Assembly: GCA_012064415.1 (NCBI GenBank)
Contig: SSNU01000208.1
Span: 773,725 to 837,724, forward strand
Origin: Gyrodactylus bullatarudis
Lineage: Eukaryota; Platyhelminthes; Monogenea; Gyrodactylidea; Gyrodactylidae
Direction: 5' to 3'
Length of the DNA stretch: 64,000 nt
In this document: piece by piece, positions 1 to 13,500 of the stretch
How positions within the stretch are numbered: the stretch's first letter is position 1
Layout of the letters: each line of letters begins with the position of its first letter
Made by a program: the position numbers and the translations under genes
The notes under the pieces: model-generated
What the model was told of the DNA's origin: nothing
Databases searched by the model: none
Seen by the model: only the letters and a program-made list of their open reading frames with translations

Positions 1-2473
1 GAATTTTTCATTTTATTATATATTATCACTTGATAGGGTACGGTGAAATTTTCAACCTCACTTTTGTACCAACTTTTCTGATAGAATAATCAATTCAAAG
101 TAGTTTTTTGTATTGAAGAATGTGTCGAAAATGATTCACCATTATGTCATTCAGTTTTAAAAATCCAGAGTTTTTCAAATACCCGCTCAATTTTCAATGA
201 ATTTTTACTACTCAATCATTAGAATCCGGAATAATTTGGCCAACTGATGAATTTCTTAAGTTTTATCTTCAAAAATAATAATCTTATCATAAAGAATACC
301 TGTTTCTATATCATGTTTGTTGGATATTGTGGGAAAGATGGGCATGGAAGATGACTTTCACGCTTTAAAAATATGCAGAACATGATCTGAGTACTAAATT
401 ATATCAGAAATGTAAGTTTTAGAGCACAGCTCAATTTTTAAAGCTATCAACATTACAATTCTCGAACAGATTTTAGTAATAAACAGATAGAGAGGATTTT
501 ATTCATGTGAAAATCTATTCTCTCAGAACTATCTGAGAACAAGGGTAGAAATTCTCAAAAAAGTCGAGGGGGTTAATACTTAACACGGGGTGGAATAATA
601 TTAGATTCATATAAGGTAGGTTCTGTACCCACTAAGCCATCCTGATACTTAAAATACTTGTATATTCGGTTAAATATGCTACTAAGAAGTTGAGCAGTTC
701 TCTAATGTAAGTACTTCCATAGTCTATCATCCAGTTAATAAATAATTCATTAATAATGTCATATATGGGTAGCGTCGGGAATATTTCTAAATTCACTCAT
801 TTTAGATTCAATTTCCTTTTTCTCATAACCCCTTGCCAGTGTTTTAATTGGAAAGGAATAAATTTTTATCATTAAAGAGTACCCTTTATCCTTGATACAA
901 CTTATGGTTGAAGTTTACTTTTTATGTCTTCAAGGTGGAAACTTGATTGAAAAAATCTTCCCCTACCCTCTTAACTTTATGAACAGGTCATAAGGGGGTT
1001 CTTTTGGGGGAAGAGTCCTATCCAACTATCCCTACAGTAATTCTCTATCCTAACGACCTGGTTTCTTACGTCCCCCTCTCCAACCCCTCATCTTATTTTT
1101 ATGACTTCATATTTGAACAATCGTGATTATGATGCTATACTTAGTTGCTTGATTTGATCTGTTTCTTTCTTTTGTTAGTTTTATTAGGGGGAAAATCATA
1201 GAAAAGCACCTGTCTAATAAAATGTAGCATCAGCCCGGTGGTCAGGTCGTCCAGTTTTACCCAAAACTGACTTAAAGTGGTTTACACTAACAAGTTTTAT
1301 TAAGAACGTCAACGTTGACTCAGAAATTAATCGCAAAACATTAATACTCTTGAAATATCTTGACATATCTGAGAGTCAAATTTCGATTTCTTGGTATTCT
1401 TTTGCTGCTTGAAAATGACTTAAATCTGTTGGCTCTTCCTTCAAGAATTTAATGGTAAAAATTTAATCCCTCCGAAGTTTAGGCTTTTCAACAACCTATC
1501 TTCAAGGGTAAGGATTCTTTACTAAAGAGCGACTGTCTAGTCCTAATTGGTACATTTAAAATAGGGTTTGAGAAACCAAAAAATAAATTAGAATCTATCG
1601 AACGACTCTATCAAAAAGATTTAAATCTATAAATTACTTTTAATCAACAAATATTCAAGTATTTTAAAGAATCTTGGTGTCTACTTTTACGATTTGAAAA
1701 TAAAACGCACATTTTTTAAATTTTAATCCTTTAGATGATAATTTTTTTTCAAATTAGTTTTTTTCTGATCAATACAAAATTTGAGCTCAAAATACAAAAA
1801 AAATGTAAATTCGATTGCACTGATTACGAATCTACAGTTATTTCAACGCAATTACAATTTAAGTCCAGGAGTTACTTCGATCAGAAATTAGGCCAGTTAT
1901 TTATCCAAAAATAGGCTATCCTGAAAGCTTTAGAGTTCAGGCGATTGTATATTTTAATTTTTACGAGCATGATTGCTCGATAAAAGGGATCTATGAAAAA
2001 AGAAGATTTTAAACAAGAATCAATGATTTGAAATAAATCAACTTTCTTACGAGTCTAACGAATAATAGATCTGTGATTAATATATTCCCTATCGAATGGT
2101 TAATAAATGAAGTATTTTTTTCTCAGCAGAGGGGGGGGGGCGGGTTAACTAAAGTCACAAACCATGATTGGCAAGTGTTTTATAACCTCTCTAAAAACTA
2201 CTATTCATTCTAACTGTTTTAGACTTTAAAATGACGATTTCCTGCATTCACTAAAGTATTGCTTTATAATTGAGTCCAGTTATTCATCATCGTAATTATC
2301 AAAAGAATTCATCTCAAAACTAACACGGTCTGGACTCTAGAAAGGGATCAGTTGATGGGTAAGAAAGGTCGGCATAGAATAAAAACCTACAACACATCGT
2401 GTAATATAGAGGATTAAATGTATGTTTTCCTAGGGGCCATTATCGTGATCCATATTTTCAAGGTGTATCCTTA

Positions 2474-2510
2474 TAATAATAATAATAATAATAATAACAA
2501 CAACAAAACC
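2474..2510. repeat. ATA/ACA trinucleotide microsatellite
   Basis: A run of about eight ATA units passes into ACA units. It is a simple repeat with no coding context. Confidence 0.8.
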
Positions 2511-3089
2511 ATAATATAAGCCATTAGAGGTGAAAACAAAGGTAAGAATAATAGCTTTGGTGCACGCAGATAGAGAAAGTATCATTGTGTATCAAATCAA
2601 ATGTGCATTGCTACACGTCTATAGATGGCTTAATTCAATGAATAAACTTGACATTTGGTTAGAGTCTAAATCCATATTGGATGTGTGTTACCATGTGAAA
2701 CAACTGATCCATTAATTATTACTACCTGCTACAGTATATAAGATGAATATATATCCAGTTCTCTCTGTTACTCCGAGTTATTCCCTTTTTTATTCTGCAA
2801 ATTAGCAGAAAAACCCTTAGACTCATCATCAGTCATCATTTTCAGCATCAGATTACCATTTATTCGAGAGAAAACCTTGTAATGTTTGATCTTGAAAGTT
2901 TTATTTGAAGCGATCAACAATTGGTCATATCCCTTCGTAATAATTCAGATAGTTCAATGTCCCAAGATAATAATGAGATTCTCTTAGCTTTCTGTGGCCA
3001 AATACGAGCTAATTGTCAATCTCAAATATTACTTCAATTGTCTGAAATCAGCAATATTTTTTAGATCAAAGATAGAAAATTTTTTAACC

Positions 3090-3405
3090 ATTCATGTCCC
3101 ATTGTTCAATCAGTGGAACACAACTCATTCTCGAGCGATAATTTTAACTGGAAGATACTTAAAATAATTTTTCCACCCCTCATTAGAAAGGAAATCTATT
3201 AAGCTACAAAATTGTGTATAATTCATAAAGATAGCTTTTCACTGATGCAAACCATAGTGACTTGAAGAAGGGGGACTTTTTGAAAATAATGTCAAGTATT
3301 TTTAAAAATATTTAGAACGTTTTTTTTGAAAATCTATTTGCTGAGGTCTTAGAAAAAAATGAAATAACTTTCTATCGTAAAACAATAGTCGTAGATTTCA
3401 AATAT
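3090..3405. repeat. Dispersed repeat, family B, copy 1
   Basis: This stretch is recognisably the reverse complement of about 16895-17172. Shared landmarks are a short palindromic block around TTC(C)ACTGGTGGAAC-like sequence, a GAGCGATAATTT block, a CACCCC block and a block ending near AAATAACTTTCTA. The copies are diverged with small indels. No coding capacity is seen, so this looks like an old non-autonomous element. Confidence 0.6.
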
Positions 3406-6400
3406 ATACAATCGCCTGCTCGATATCTCTTATAGTTTAGAAGATAACTGGTTTTAGAGCCAAAAAATGCCAATTTTAACCTCTATTAAATTTGAAATGA
3501 TAAGTCGGCTTACAAAAAGGAATTCAGATTCAGAATCAGCGTAATTATTTTGGTTAAATTGCAAATTTTCTCATTTGTGTGATGAAAAAATAATAATTTG
3601 GGACATGAAGGGTTAATTTGGCGCTTTTTTCGTATTACCAAATGTGATATTCCCATAACTTTCCAGAGAAATATCATTGATTTATAATTAGTGGAATTAC
3701 TTTTACCGGTTTTAATGGATGGAATTTTGAAAAAAATTACAGATTTAGTCTTCAATCTCGAATCCATCTGGTCTAATCTCTGAGAAGGGTTTCTAATCTT
3801 GATTCCTCTATCATTCTTCCCAAGGTCATAATTAATTTAGGTAGGAGGAGAAACTCGGCCATTAATAAAAAAAGAAGAAAATGAATATTCTATTGGGGTC
3901 AGTTCTTTTATTCAAAAGTTTCCCATGCAAGTTTTATTAAAGTCTAAAATTAAAGAGCCATCTGGCCTCTTTTTATTTGTTTCGATCAAGAATTTAAAAC
4001 ATATATTCTTACTACAACATACAAATAGAGACAAAAGGAATGTATTATTATGGGAACGTATTGTAATTATAACTTTAATTTTACATGTATATAATATTTA
4101 CTTACAAGTAGATAGATGAATATTAATTAATTATTATATATATGTTTTTCTTTCTCATTAATTTTAATTAACCCACTTCATACATCATAGTTGAAGCTTT
4201 GAGATTCTATTCTATGCATTAGATTGAAATCTTTGATAAATCATTCTCTATTTACTTGCTACTTTTCTCAATGTTATCATTAATCTGTGTGTTTGTGTGT
4301 GTAGCCACTGGATACCCACCCAATATTTGATCAAATGGAGTGGGTTATAAAAGATATTCTTTTGAGTTGAATTCTCTGAATCTTAAACACGTAATCTTCA
4401 CTATCTCTCTTCTAATGTGGCAAACGTAAATCTTCAAGAACTGTCATCACTGTATGGGATGTAAAATATATATCTCTTCAGATAAATACACATTGGGAGA
4501 AGCTATTTATTAACTGAAAGTTGAGTAAACAAAACCTCTCATGATACTTTCTTGAGTACTGGTCTCTATTACCAGAATGGCTCTTGATAATTTTAATTCT
4601 AAGCCAAAATATTTTGACTTGATTACAGTGAACCATTTGTATTTACAAAGTTTGAATTGAAAGAAATTTTGTTTTGTTATCTTAGTTTTCATTTATAAAT
4701 TAATTTAATGCAGGAGTTATCTATGGAAAATACGGTCATATTTTGATCCAAAACTCTTTAAAGTTTTCGTTGAAAGAGCTCTGACGATTACAATTATAAA
4801 ACTGAATTTACATCTCCTCTATGACCCTAGGAAAAAAAGGTCTTAAAAACGTTTCATACAAAAATAAATTTTTTTCTGAATTTGACGAATAACTATTCCA
4901 GGAAATTAATAGATTTCCGATTGAATGGGTTGAAATATCCTGATAAATCTTCGATTTGTGTAATTATCCTAAAAGTAAAATCAAGCACTTGAACTTGATA
5001 TCATAAACTCACCCCTCCCCTCTTCTCTATGATACCAGACACCGAAATCAATTAACATGGATTAAAGGGACCTTTGATGTTTACCCATCAAAAGTAACTT
5101 CGCATCTATCCTGATGGAATTTTGTCGCATCAAAAACAAAAGAAACTTTCTACCCCAAATTAGGTGGGTGATAAGGATAAAATATCATATGGAAATCACC
5201 CAAGATCTCATAAAGATAAAATCTCACTTAGTTGTTTATTCGATAAATCCAATAATTAATTATAATCAATAGAAAGTCAGGTTGCCCAAGATAATCAAAT
5301 GAATATATCTATTTTCTATTTACTTGTGAGTAGGGTAGGTATTTTTTATAGCCTAATATTTATTGTCGCATATATTTTTTTTCTTGGACGTGATAAAACA
5401 GCAAATTCTTATAACTTGAATTTCATATTTCTATAGATATTCAATGATCGATATTTTTTAGTTTTTACCGTTTTTTTAAGAATTCATCCTATCAACTAAC
5501 TTTATCGTTTTATGCTGCTTTTATCGTTAACAAAATGAAATCGTTTTGAGAAAAAACTGTAATCATAAAATTCATATTAATGTCATACTAAATAGAGACA
5601 TTTTAAATTAAAAAAAATCCTCGAATAACGCAAGTAGTGATCTCAAAATCTTCAAAAAGATTGAACTATTCAATTCAAACTCTTCTGTGTGCATATTTAG
5701 ACGATTTCTAACTGTATTGATTAAAAAAATGAATTATGCTCAAAATAACTGACTGAATCTAAGGACAGCTAGCTGCATATTATTCAGTCATTTGTCAAAT
5801 AAATCCATTTAAAAAAATATCAAATCTAGCAAGAAAATTCTATTTTGGACGTACAAATGAATCTTGTTAATTCTGGTATTCTCTACATACCCCTGAAATA
5901 GGCAGGAAGGATTCAACATGGTAATTGGCAAGGAGAAATAGACTATTTTAGCTTTGTTAAAAGTACAATCCAACTTGAGGTAAGAAGAGATTTTATGATC
6001 TAACTGTCTAATTGGGATCACACATTTTTTGATCCCCCTTTGACTCTGAAATAGCCAAAGATTCCCTTGAAAGTGTTGATGAAAAGACAGAAGAATTGAT
6101 TCCAATTCAAAGCAGAGAAATTAAGCGATGGAAGTACTCAAATTTAAGCAGAGTGAATGTTAACTGGATAAGACCCTGAAGTGACCCAATTTAATATAAC
6201 GTAATTTACGCGAATTTTCTATATAATTTTCCTTGTATTTATGATTTCAACTTTCATTCCTAGGTTCAAACCATCCCACACCGGGTACATTGAACACTCT
6301 TTCCCTGTTCTCCTATTTGTACAATCATCAATTCTGTATATAAATAAAAATGTTCGATTTCAAAAAAAAAATTAAAAAAAATATCTTGGCGCCAAATAGA

Positions 6401-7739
6401 AAATGGAAAATTTAACACCTGGTAGATTTATTTATCGAATAAAGGAAAGAAAATGTGTGATGTATTAACGAAATTAGCTTAATTCAATTTCCTCCGATCT
6501 GGCTTCCTTGACTCACAACTAATACTCACTGTATAATATTAGAGGTACATTATTTTAACAACAGTTGTCATTTTACTTTGGGAATTGAATATCAAATGAA
6601 GAAGAAAAAACATGGAATTTATAATCATTTCTGTAGAGACGATATTAACCCCATAAGAAAGCAGTTATCGTCTGAAGTAGTTGAAAGGGATCGAAAGGGT
6701 TAAGGCTATAATTAAAAATTAAAACTACATCTTGAATGAAATTCTAATGGGTATTCTAGGTCTCTTGGTCCCTTCTAAGAAAGTCTTTTCAGATTTGTTC
6801 AGCGTAAATTATAAAATTTCATACTGTCAAGACCTGCTTAAAAACTGAGAATTTCCAAGCTTGAAAGGGTAAACATTGTAAATCATTTTGCAGCTTGTTC
6901 AGGATGAGTTTTTTCTGAATCAACGTGTGGATCTAAATTTCTGACCATATTGATTTAATATTATTAAAGAATATCAGAATGATAGCTAAAGATAACGAAG
7001 TCTTTGAGAACCCCAAAATACGCACTGGAAAATACGTTTATTTATCATTTCTTGAATACAATCGTTAAAATAATGGTTCTTTCCAATTTTAAACATTTTA
7101 CAAACCATGGATTTGAATACTCTTATACTTCATCTCAAAGCCTGTTTTCATTTAGAGTTCATTTTATTTTTGAGAGACAACCCTTTCTGGGTTCGTGTAA
7201 CGTGTCTATTGGACTTGAAACTCTATAATCTCTTTGAGTTTACTATATGAGATTGAAGATGATACATTCTCTAAGGCATATATACATTCGTGAATACACC
7301 AAGGGGAGTGATCTACTTGAGAGACAAAAGTGAGGACTTGTCTTGATTCCTATTGGCCAATCAATATTTGGCCTGTTATATTCCAAGGACTAATTTATTT
7401 ATATATGATGAGGAAATTATGGATATACAACACAAATATCTACAGAGAAGATTCAAATTTTTCTGCAGGACCATGTGGAAATTTCAACTTTTCTCAGTTG
7501 TAAGTCTATTTTGGATCTTTTCTGCTAGTCAGTGTTCATTCATTACATGATAAAAAGAAACTAATATTTTCTTATTAACTCGAATAAGTTTCAAAAAATT
7601 AATTTAGATTTATTTATTGGTTGATCTTCTTTTGGATTCGACATTGTAATAAAATTACTGTATCCTATTGAATATTGAATTTTGTATCCTACAAAATATT
7701 AGAAATAAAAAAGTTCATTGTAAAAACTGAAGATTTCAT

Positions 7740-8222
7740 TTGAGTCTTCTCTTATACAATTATTCTATTAGAAAATTCTCTAAATCCATTGACGTAAGAC
7801 TAAAAGCTTACAAGTCATTGGTATTTCCTCTTTTTGACTATATTTTCCCTCTTCTACCTAACTTGAATAATGCTCAATCTTTAACAATTGAGCGGGTACA
7901 ATATAGATTTTTACATTCTTTATATCCCCACCTGGACTCGTACAATGCACTCATCTTGATCTCAGGGATTAACCCTCTCTGGGTTCGTAGATATGCGTTC
8001 ATAGTTAAAAAATTTTCTGAGTCCTATTCCGTTTCTGAGAATAACTATAATCTCAGGAATTCTAAATACGATGCTAATTACCTATTATCTAATTTCAACG
8101 CTATTAATTTAAAATATAAATTGTCTGATTGTAATGACCTGACTAATCTTAAATCTGTCATGTCACACATTAGATCTAAATTAGATTACTCTAAGTCTTT
8201 ACTTTATTCATACCTCCATTAA
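7740..8222 (+). mobile_element. Non-LTR retrotransposon fragment (RT C-terminal region)
   Basis: An open frame of about 160 codons carries the pattern that follows the catalytic palm in LINE reverse transcriptases: a segment reading YKSLVFPLFDYIFPLLP, then IERVQYRFLHSLYP about 15 residues later. This matches the family pattern YKS-LVRPILDY-S-VW-P followed by IE-VQRRF-R. Known LINE proteins continue with a basic tail, as here. The frame has no proper ATG, and the catalytic part of the RT is missing upstream, so it is a 5'-truncated relic. The related but different fragment at 36.3-36.8 kb suggests at least two LINE lineages. Confidence 0.6.
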
Positions 8223-9465
8223 CCAGATGATTTTCGTTTTGATTGCAGACACTAGTTTTTCATATTTTATAACCTTATGATTAGCTATCATAGATTACTA
8301 ATCTCATTCGCCAATTTGATGAATTGATAGAACATTTTTTTTATTTTTTTATACATCATTTTTCATTTATTTTGCCTTGAACGAAAACCCCTATAAAGAT
8401 TACTTTATTATATTTTGTAATTATCAATTTTATTTAAATATAAGAAATTCGTCTAACAAAAAAAAATGTATGATCCGCTACAAGATAGTGTAAGAAATTA
8501 ATCAGGACTTTTAGTGTAATAAATTATAAGAATGCCATAATTTAAGATTCGAAGACAAATCTAGAATATATCGTCTTCAAATATGTTATTGTTTATATTG
8601 TCAATTAATAACTTTGTATTGATTACAGAGAAGATGTTTTTGCATTGTAATTCATCCCAAGAAAAGGGAATTAATTATTATCCTTCATTTTTTTCTTTTT
8701 TATTCATTAGATAATCTTTTCAATCTTGTTGTACTCCATCTCAGGATTACATTTCAAGGAAAGTAACTTTGGTCAGGATTATTATGATGGCAGCCAGATG
8801 GTTAGAGAGAGCAGGCCAGATTACCCTCTAAATAATTGGTTCTGGCGTCGTTAGGGTATTATCGTGGAGTATGCATTTAAACAAACAATCATAAGAATAC
8901 AATCCTGTTTTCAATAAGAGATAAACTTTTACCTTCCGAGACATTATGAATAAAATTTTAAATTTAACTGAAAAAAACTTTAGAGTTTTATCACTTTGCT
9001 TTGTTCTACACTGATACGGTAATGGAATTCTTTTCACAAAAACTGCCGAAAACTAACTATTCAAAGCAAAGTCTAGGTAATTGGAAAAGATGAACATTTA
9101 CAATTGCATTTAGATTCTTTAACTCCGTGTCTTAGCCCACATTTTTTCGGTAACAAATTTCAAAAATGATTGAAAATTACAATGCAGAATTTCCTGATTA
9201 TAATTACTAATCTTGTGGAAATATGTCTATTAATACAAAATTCTTTCGTTATTATTTTAATCACGTTAGAGTAAACGGTCACGCTAGAGAAGTATGTGTA
9301 ATTCAAATTTATTCAATTTACATTCTGGCATAACATAAAATCCGTCTATTATTCAGAACGTGGATAGTTTTTTGAGTCAATATTTTGTTACGAATAAGTA
9401 ATTCACGTAGTTTTTCAAACAGGTCCAATTAAATTTATAATTTAGAAAATTGGAGGAAGATATAT
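8223..9465. other. No gene seen
   Basis: AT-rich sequence downstream of the LINE fragment, without splice-bounded coding sequence or a clear repeat. Confidence 0.5.
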
Positions 9466-9467
9466 TA

Positions 9468-9750
9468 AAACCTAATCAAAAGAATTATTCCTATAATCTT
9501 CAACTACCTTGGCCAATGTGAGCTTTTTCACTTTTCTCTCCACTGTTGCTATTTATTGTATTTATTGGAAAGTTTTGGTGTTTTTTTCAGCTTGCATTTT
9601 ATTCTTATTTTCTTTGACTTTTACTATTTCTTTCATGATTTGTAAATTATTATCTTGAATGAACTTTTAACTTGTACATTTCTTGAAGAATTACCACTGA
9701 TGATGCTTCAAGAAATTTACATTCGGTTTTAATATATCTTCTTTTTTAGA
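9468..9750. repeat. Penelope-associated repeat, copy 1
   Basis: The block beginning near TCAACTACCTTGGCC, then GTGAGCTTTTTCACTTTTCT, then a TATTTATTGGAAAGTTTTGG block recurs at 11.64-11.84 kb in the same orientation and at 15.96-16.08 and 44.46-44.58 kb inverted. The last two lie beside GIY-YIG endonuclease fragments. It ends with a block containing CCACTGATGATGCTTC that is also found at 11.51 and 11.82 kb. It is probably a flanking repeat of a Penelope-like element. Confidence 0.6.
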
Positions 9751-10586
9751 ATATATATATACCAATTTTCTAGAATATTTTGTCCGATTAAGCATTAAAC
9801 TGAGCTTGAATTATTCTTTTAATCAGTGCCTATAAAAATTCCAGATTGAGAGAACTAGATTTGCAGATTTTTTTCAAATCAAATAGTGAGAAATTTCTAA
9901 TTCTCTTAAACTGATCAATCAGTTAGCTTGATCAATTGGCCAATTTAAGAAATAAACAAATTTCTTCATTTCGGGTTATGAGAATTATCACTATTATTAT
10001 TAGGCGTTAATCAATATCAGTAGCTTAGAGTAAAAAACAACATTATCAATACTTTGTTTGATGTCTTATTGATTTGCTTCTTGATTTAATTCTTATTATA
10101 CCTTGGTGTTCTCTCATTAAAAAATTCTTAATTTATCTGAGATTAGGCGGTAATTGTAATTCATCTTTGACGCTCTCACATTATTGATCTCTGCTCCTAT
10201 CATTAGTCTTAATCCCCGTTGTAAGCTTAGCAATGTATATTACAATGTATCATTTTTAAAAATGTTCATGCCTAAAAATTGTTTTAATGATCTCTCTATA
10301 AGGATATACGATACAACTTTTATTCTATGCATACAATAATAAAATATTTAGTGTACAATATGAATACATTAAAATTAAAATATAAACAATGAATCTCTTT
10401 GATATGGTGAAATAACAATAGAAAATCTCAATATTTTGGACAAAAAGTCTTAGATGGACAAATATGATCATGTTTTTGAGAGTGATTTCAATCTTTGACA
10501 AGTTTCGGTGGCAATTCGAATTTATATAGTTTTAATTTTACCCACACAAAGATTGAAATACAGATACTGGATAATATCACAATTGC

Positions 10587-13500
10587 TTAAGGGTTCTTTT
10601 GATTAGAGTCAATGATTATTTCCAAATAACCTATGACAATACTATCCGAGCAACAGAGTAACAGTTCTGACATTAAGGGTTGAAGGATGGTCAGACACTG
10701 TTTACTCTTGTCACAAATCCTTGTTACAAGAAGATCAAGGTTATCTTGTAGGAAGTTTCTCCTTGACAGTAAAACCTTGAGATTATCAGGTAGATCTGAT
10801 GATTGTAGCGATTTTATCAACAATATCGACTGGTACGACTTGTCTGAGGATGCCTTTGAGTCTGGAAGTCTATTGAATAACTTTTGGCGACGGAATTGGG
10901 TGAGAACATCCTTGAAGTCGACTGAGTTACTTGCTTCTTGATTCTCTTCCAGTTTTGATAATCTCTACAATTTTAATCTGGACATTAGAATCAAGTGTCA
11001 ACATTTCTTGTATAATGAGGAATAAATTATTCTCCAGTTGGTCAATATAAAAATCATTCTTAGTTTTCCCCTCAAGAACTCTTACACAATACGCCTTTTC
11101 AATGAGATATCAAATGTTTATAGAGTTATATGAATCTAAGCATATTCCTGGTTATATTTTCGATAGATAATAGAATCTGAATTAATCGATTACAAGTTAA
11201 GTTTTCGTGCTTGTCAGGACTCGTCAGTACCCCATAGTCAGGATTCGAACCCGGGTCTTCAACGTAATGAGGCAACGCTTCTAACCCCCGTTCATCTCTT
11301 ATAATAATTATTGCTCAAAACCCCCATAGTTTTTGATCCCAAGACAATTGATCGACAATTAATTACACTAATGTCAGTGGGCAAACTGTTTTTACATGAG
11401 TCAACCAGTAACTTTATTCTCTCGAGTTCTTGATGAGGAAAATAGAGATTTGTATAAAACAGTCCTATTATTTGGAAAATTAAAAAAAGATATATATTGG
11501 GGCCATATGTACATTTCAAAAAGCATCATCAGTGGCAATACTTTAAAAATGATACTTTAAATTTAAACGTTTGGGTGAAGGAGAAATTATTCATAAATCT
11601 ATATAAACCAAAATTATGTGTTCAAAAAAACTATTCGTATAATCTTCAGCTACCTTGGCCTATGTGAGCTTTTTCACTTTTCTCTCCACTGTTGCTACTT
11701 ATTGGAGAGTTTTGGTGATTTTTTAGCTTACATTATATTCTTCTTTGACATTTACTATTTCTTTCATGATTTGTAAATTATTATCTTTAATGAATTCTCA
11801 ACTTATATCATTTTTAAAGTATTGCCACTGATGATGCTTTTTGAAATGTACATATGGCCCCAATATATATATTTTTTCTCTGATTTTCCAAATATGATTT
11901 TAAGTGGATTTTCGGACGTATTTGAAAATTTACGTGAATATTTCAGTCACAAAAATTCCCATTATTGATTGGCGAGAAATAAAAATAACAGTGCACTTTA
12001 TTCTCAAGAGTCAGTGAGTGAGGTGAATAAGTGTGAGGGTTTACCTTTTGAGATCTCAATTGATCAATTGACTATAAAATAATAACGAAGTGGAATTTTA
12101 GTTATTTCAACTCTCCAACTTTGAAAGGGGGAGGGGAGGACTTTAAACATGATTCCACTTACTTTGTTATCTAATAGGTTGACTTGTAAGTAGAGAATCC
12201 ATTGGGTCAGTTTAACAAGGACCTCTACAATGACCCTACTATTGCTGTGATCACACTTGACAAGGTTGAACAACCAATCAGAGTGAATCAACTGCTTTGG
12301 GAAGTCATTGCAGGATATGGACAATTGAACCTCGTTAGTATTGGGAATTTCCTGCTTCAGAAATTCATTCTTAATATCAATGATGATACCGGGGATGTTT
12401 TCCTCATTTTCATCGTCAAAGTTTGACAAGGTTTCAATTATCTCACGAATCGTCTGACTATTCTTGAAAAATATTCATTTCAATGATGAATTTGCCAATG
12501 TACGAATACTCTTGAGTTGATAAACTATTTATGATCATTTTTTGCAACACAAAACATGACCCAATTGTTGATCAATAAATCCTGAACTAAAAGTATCAAT
12601 AAGAAAGTCAAATAATATTCAATTCACGGTTACGTCCATACCAGGACTTGTGAGTACACCAGAGTCAGGGTCTTAAGCTTTGTGAGACTCCAACCATCAA
12701 GTCAAAATAAAGACGAAACGCGTGAGTTGTATAATATTTGACTCTCTAATAAAATTGACACTTGTTAGGACAACTTCCATCGAGATTGATTTTCTGATAG
12801 ACTCGACGTTATTGAGAAATCTTCATAAAGTTGGTAACGAGGCTATGCATCAGACAAGATTCAGTTGAATTGATTTTCTTATTTGATCTTGATCCTGAAA
12901 AACCTCTTTTGATCAACCTTTAACTTTCAAATCAATAAAAAAATTTCAGTTCAAAGTTCGAAAAATTGGGATTTTGGCGCTAAATTGAAATTTGAAAAAT
13001 GGCCATATTTTTCATGAAAATTGATTTTTTTCAAAATTTTTTTCTTCAAATCGTAAAAGTGGGCAGAATGAGTAGGATTCCAAAAAATCTTTAACAGGTT
13101 CGAATTTTTGATAAAAATCGAGGATTTTGTAAAAATCCTAGATTCCCATCTTTATATCAATTAGCTTTATATTGAAAGGAGGTATACTCACCAAATTACA
13201 CAGGGTTGATGGATAATCAAGGTTAAATGCATGCTGAATGAAAACTCTTAGGCCAGGTCGGAGGTCGAATTTCAGGGTTGCATAGTAAATTCGATTGAGT
13301 GATTGGAGTTTATAGCACAAACTGAACTGAGTTTGCTTCGTTAATATATCCATGATTAAGTAACAGTTATTGAGTCCTATTAGTATACTCAGTAGGGATG
13401 ATCTAAAATATCAATTCAATAAAAGATTTAGATTATAATCTAAAGATAATTGCTATGCAATTTCAGTTAATCTTTTAACAGTTCTGTGTATTAGATAGAT

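Larger units (their letters stand above)
1..7735. other. Gene-free AT-rich region with decayed repeats
   Basis: I see no convincing exon in this stretch. The open frames present are short, biased to Phe/Ile/Lys/Asn as expected from AT-rich DNA, and have no recognisable motif. The region holds a dispersed repeat near 3.1-3.4 kb that recurs inverted near 17 kb, an ATA/ACA microsatellite near 2.48 kb and a G homopolymer at about 2131-2139. Regulatory DNA or UTRs of a gene beyond the left edge cannot be excluded. Confidence 0.6.

Noticed and set aside
2530..2715. 61-codon open frame on the plus strand
   Set aside because: Starts with GTG, no motif, no splice support, in repeat-rich AT DNA.
7353..7550. 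65-codon open frame near the LINE fragment
   Set aside because: No family resemblance and composition typical of chance frames.
11205..11305. Possible functional tRNA gene (A/B box-like sequences)
   Set aside because: Acceptor-stem halves do not pair, no clean anticodon loop can be drawn, and related pieces recur with shared non-tRNA flanks, so a SINE head is a better reading.
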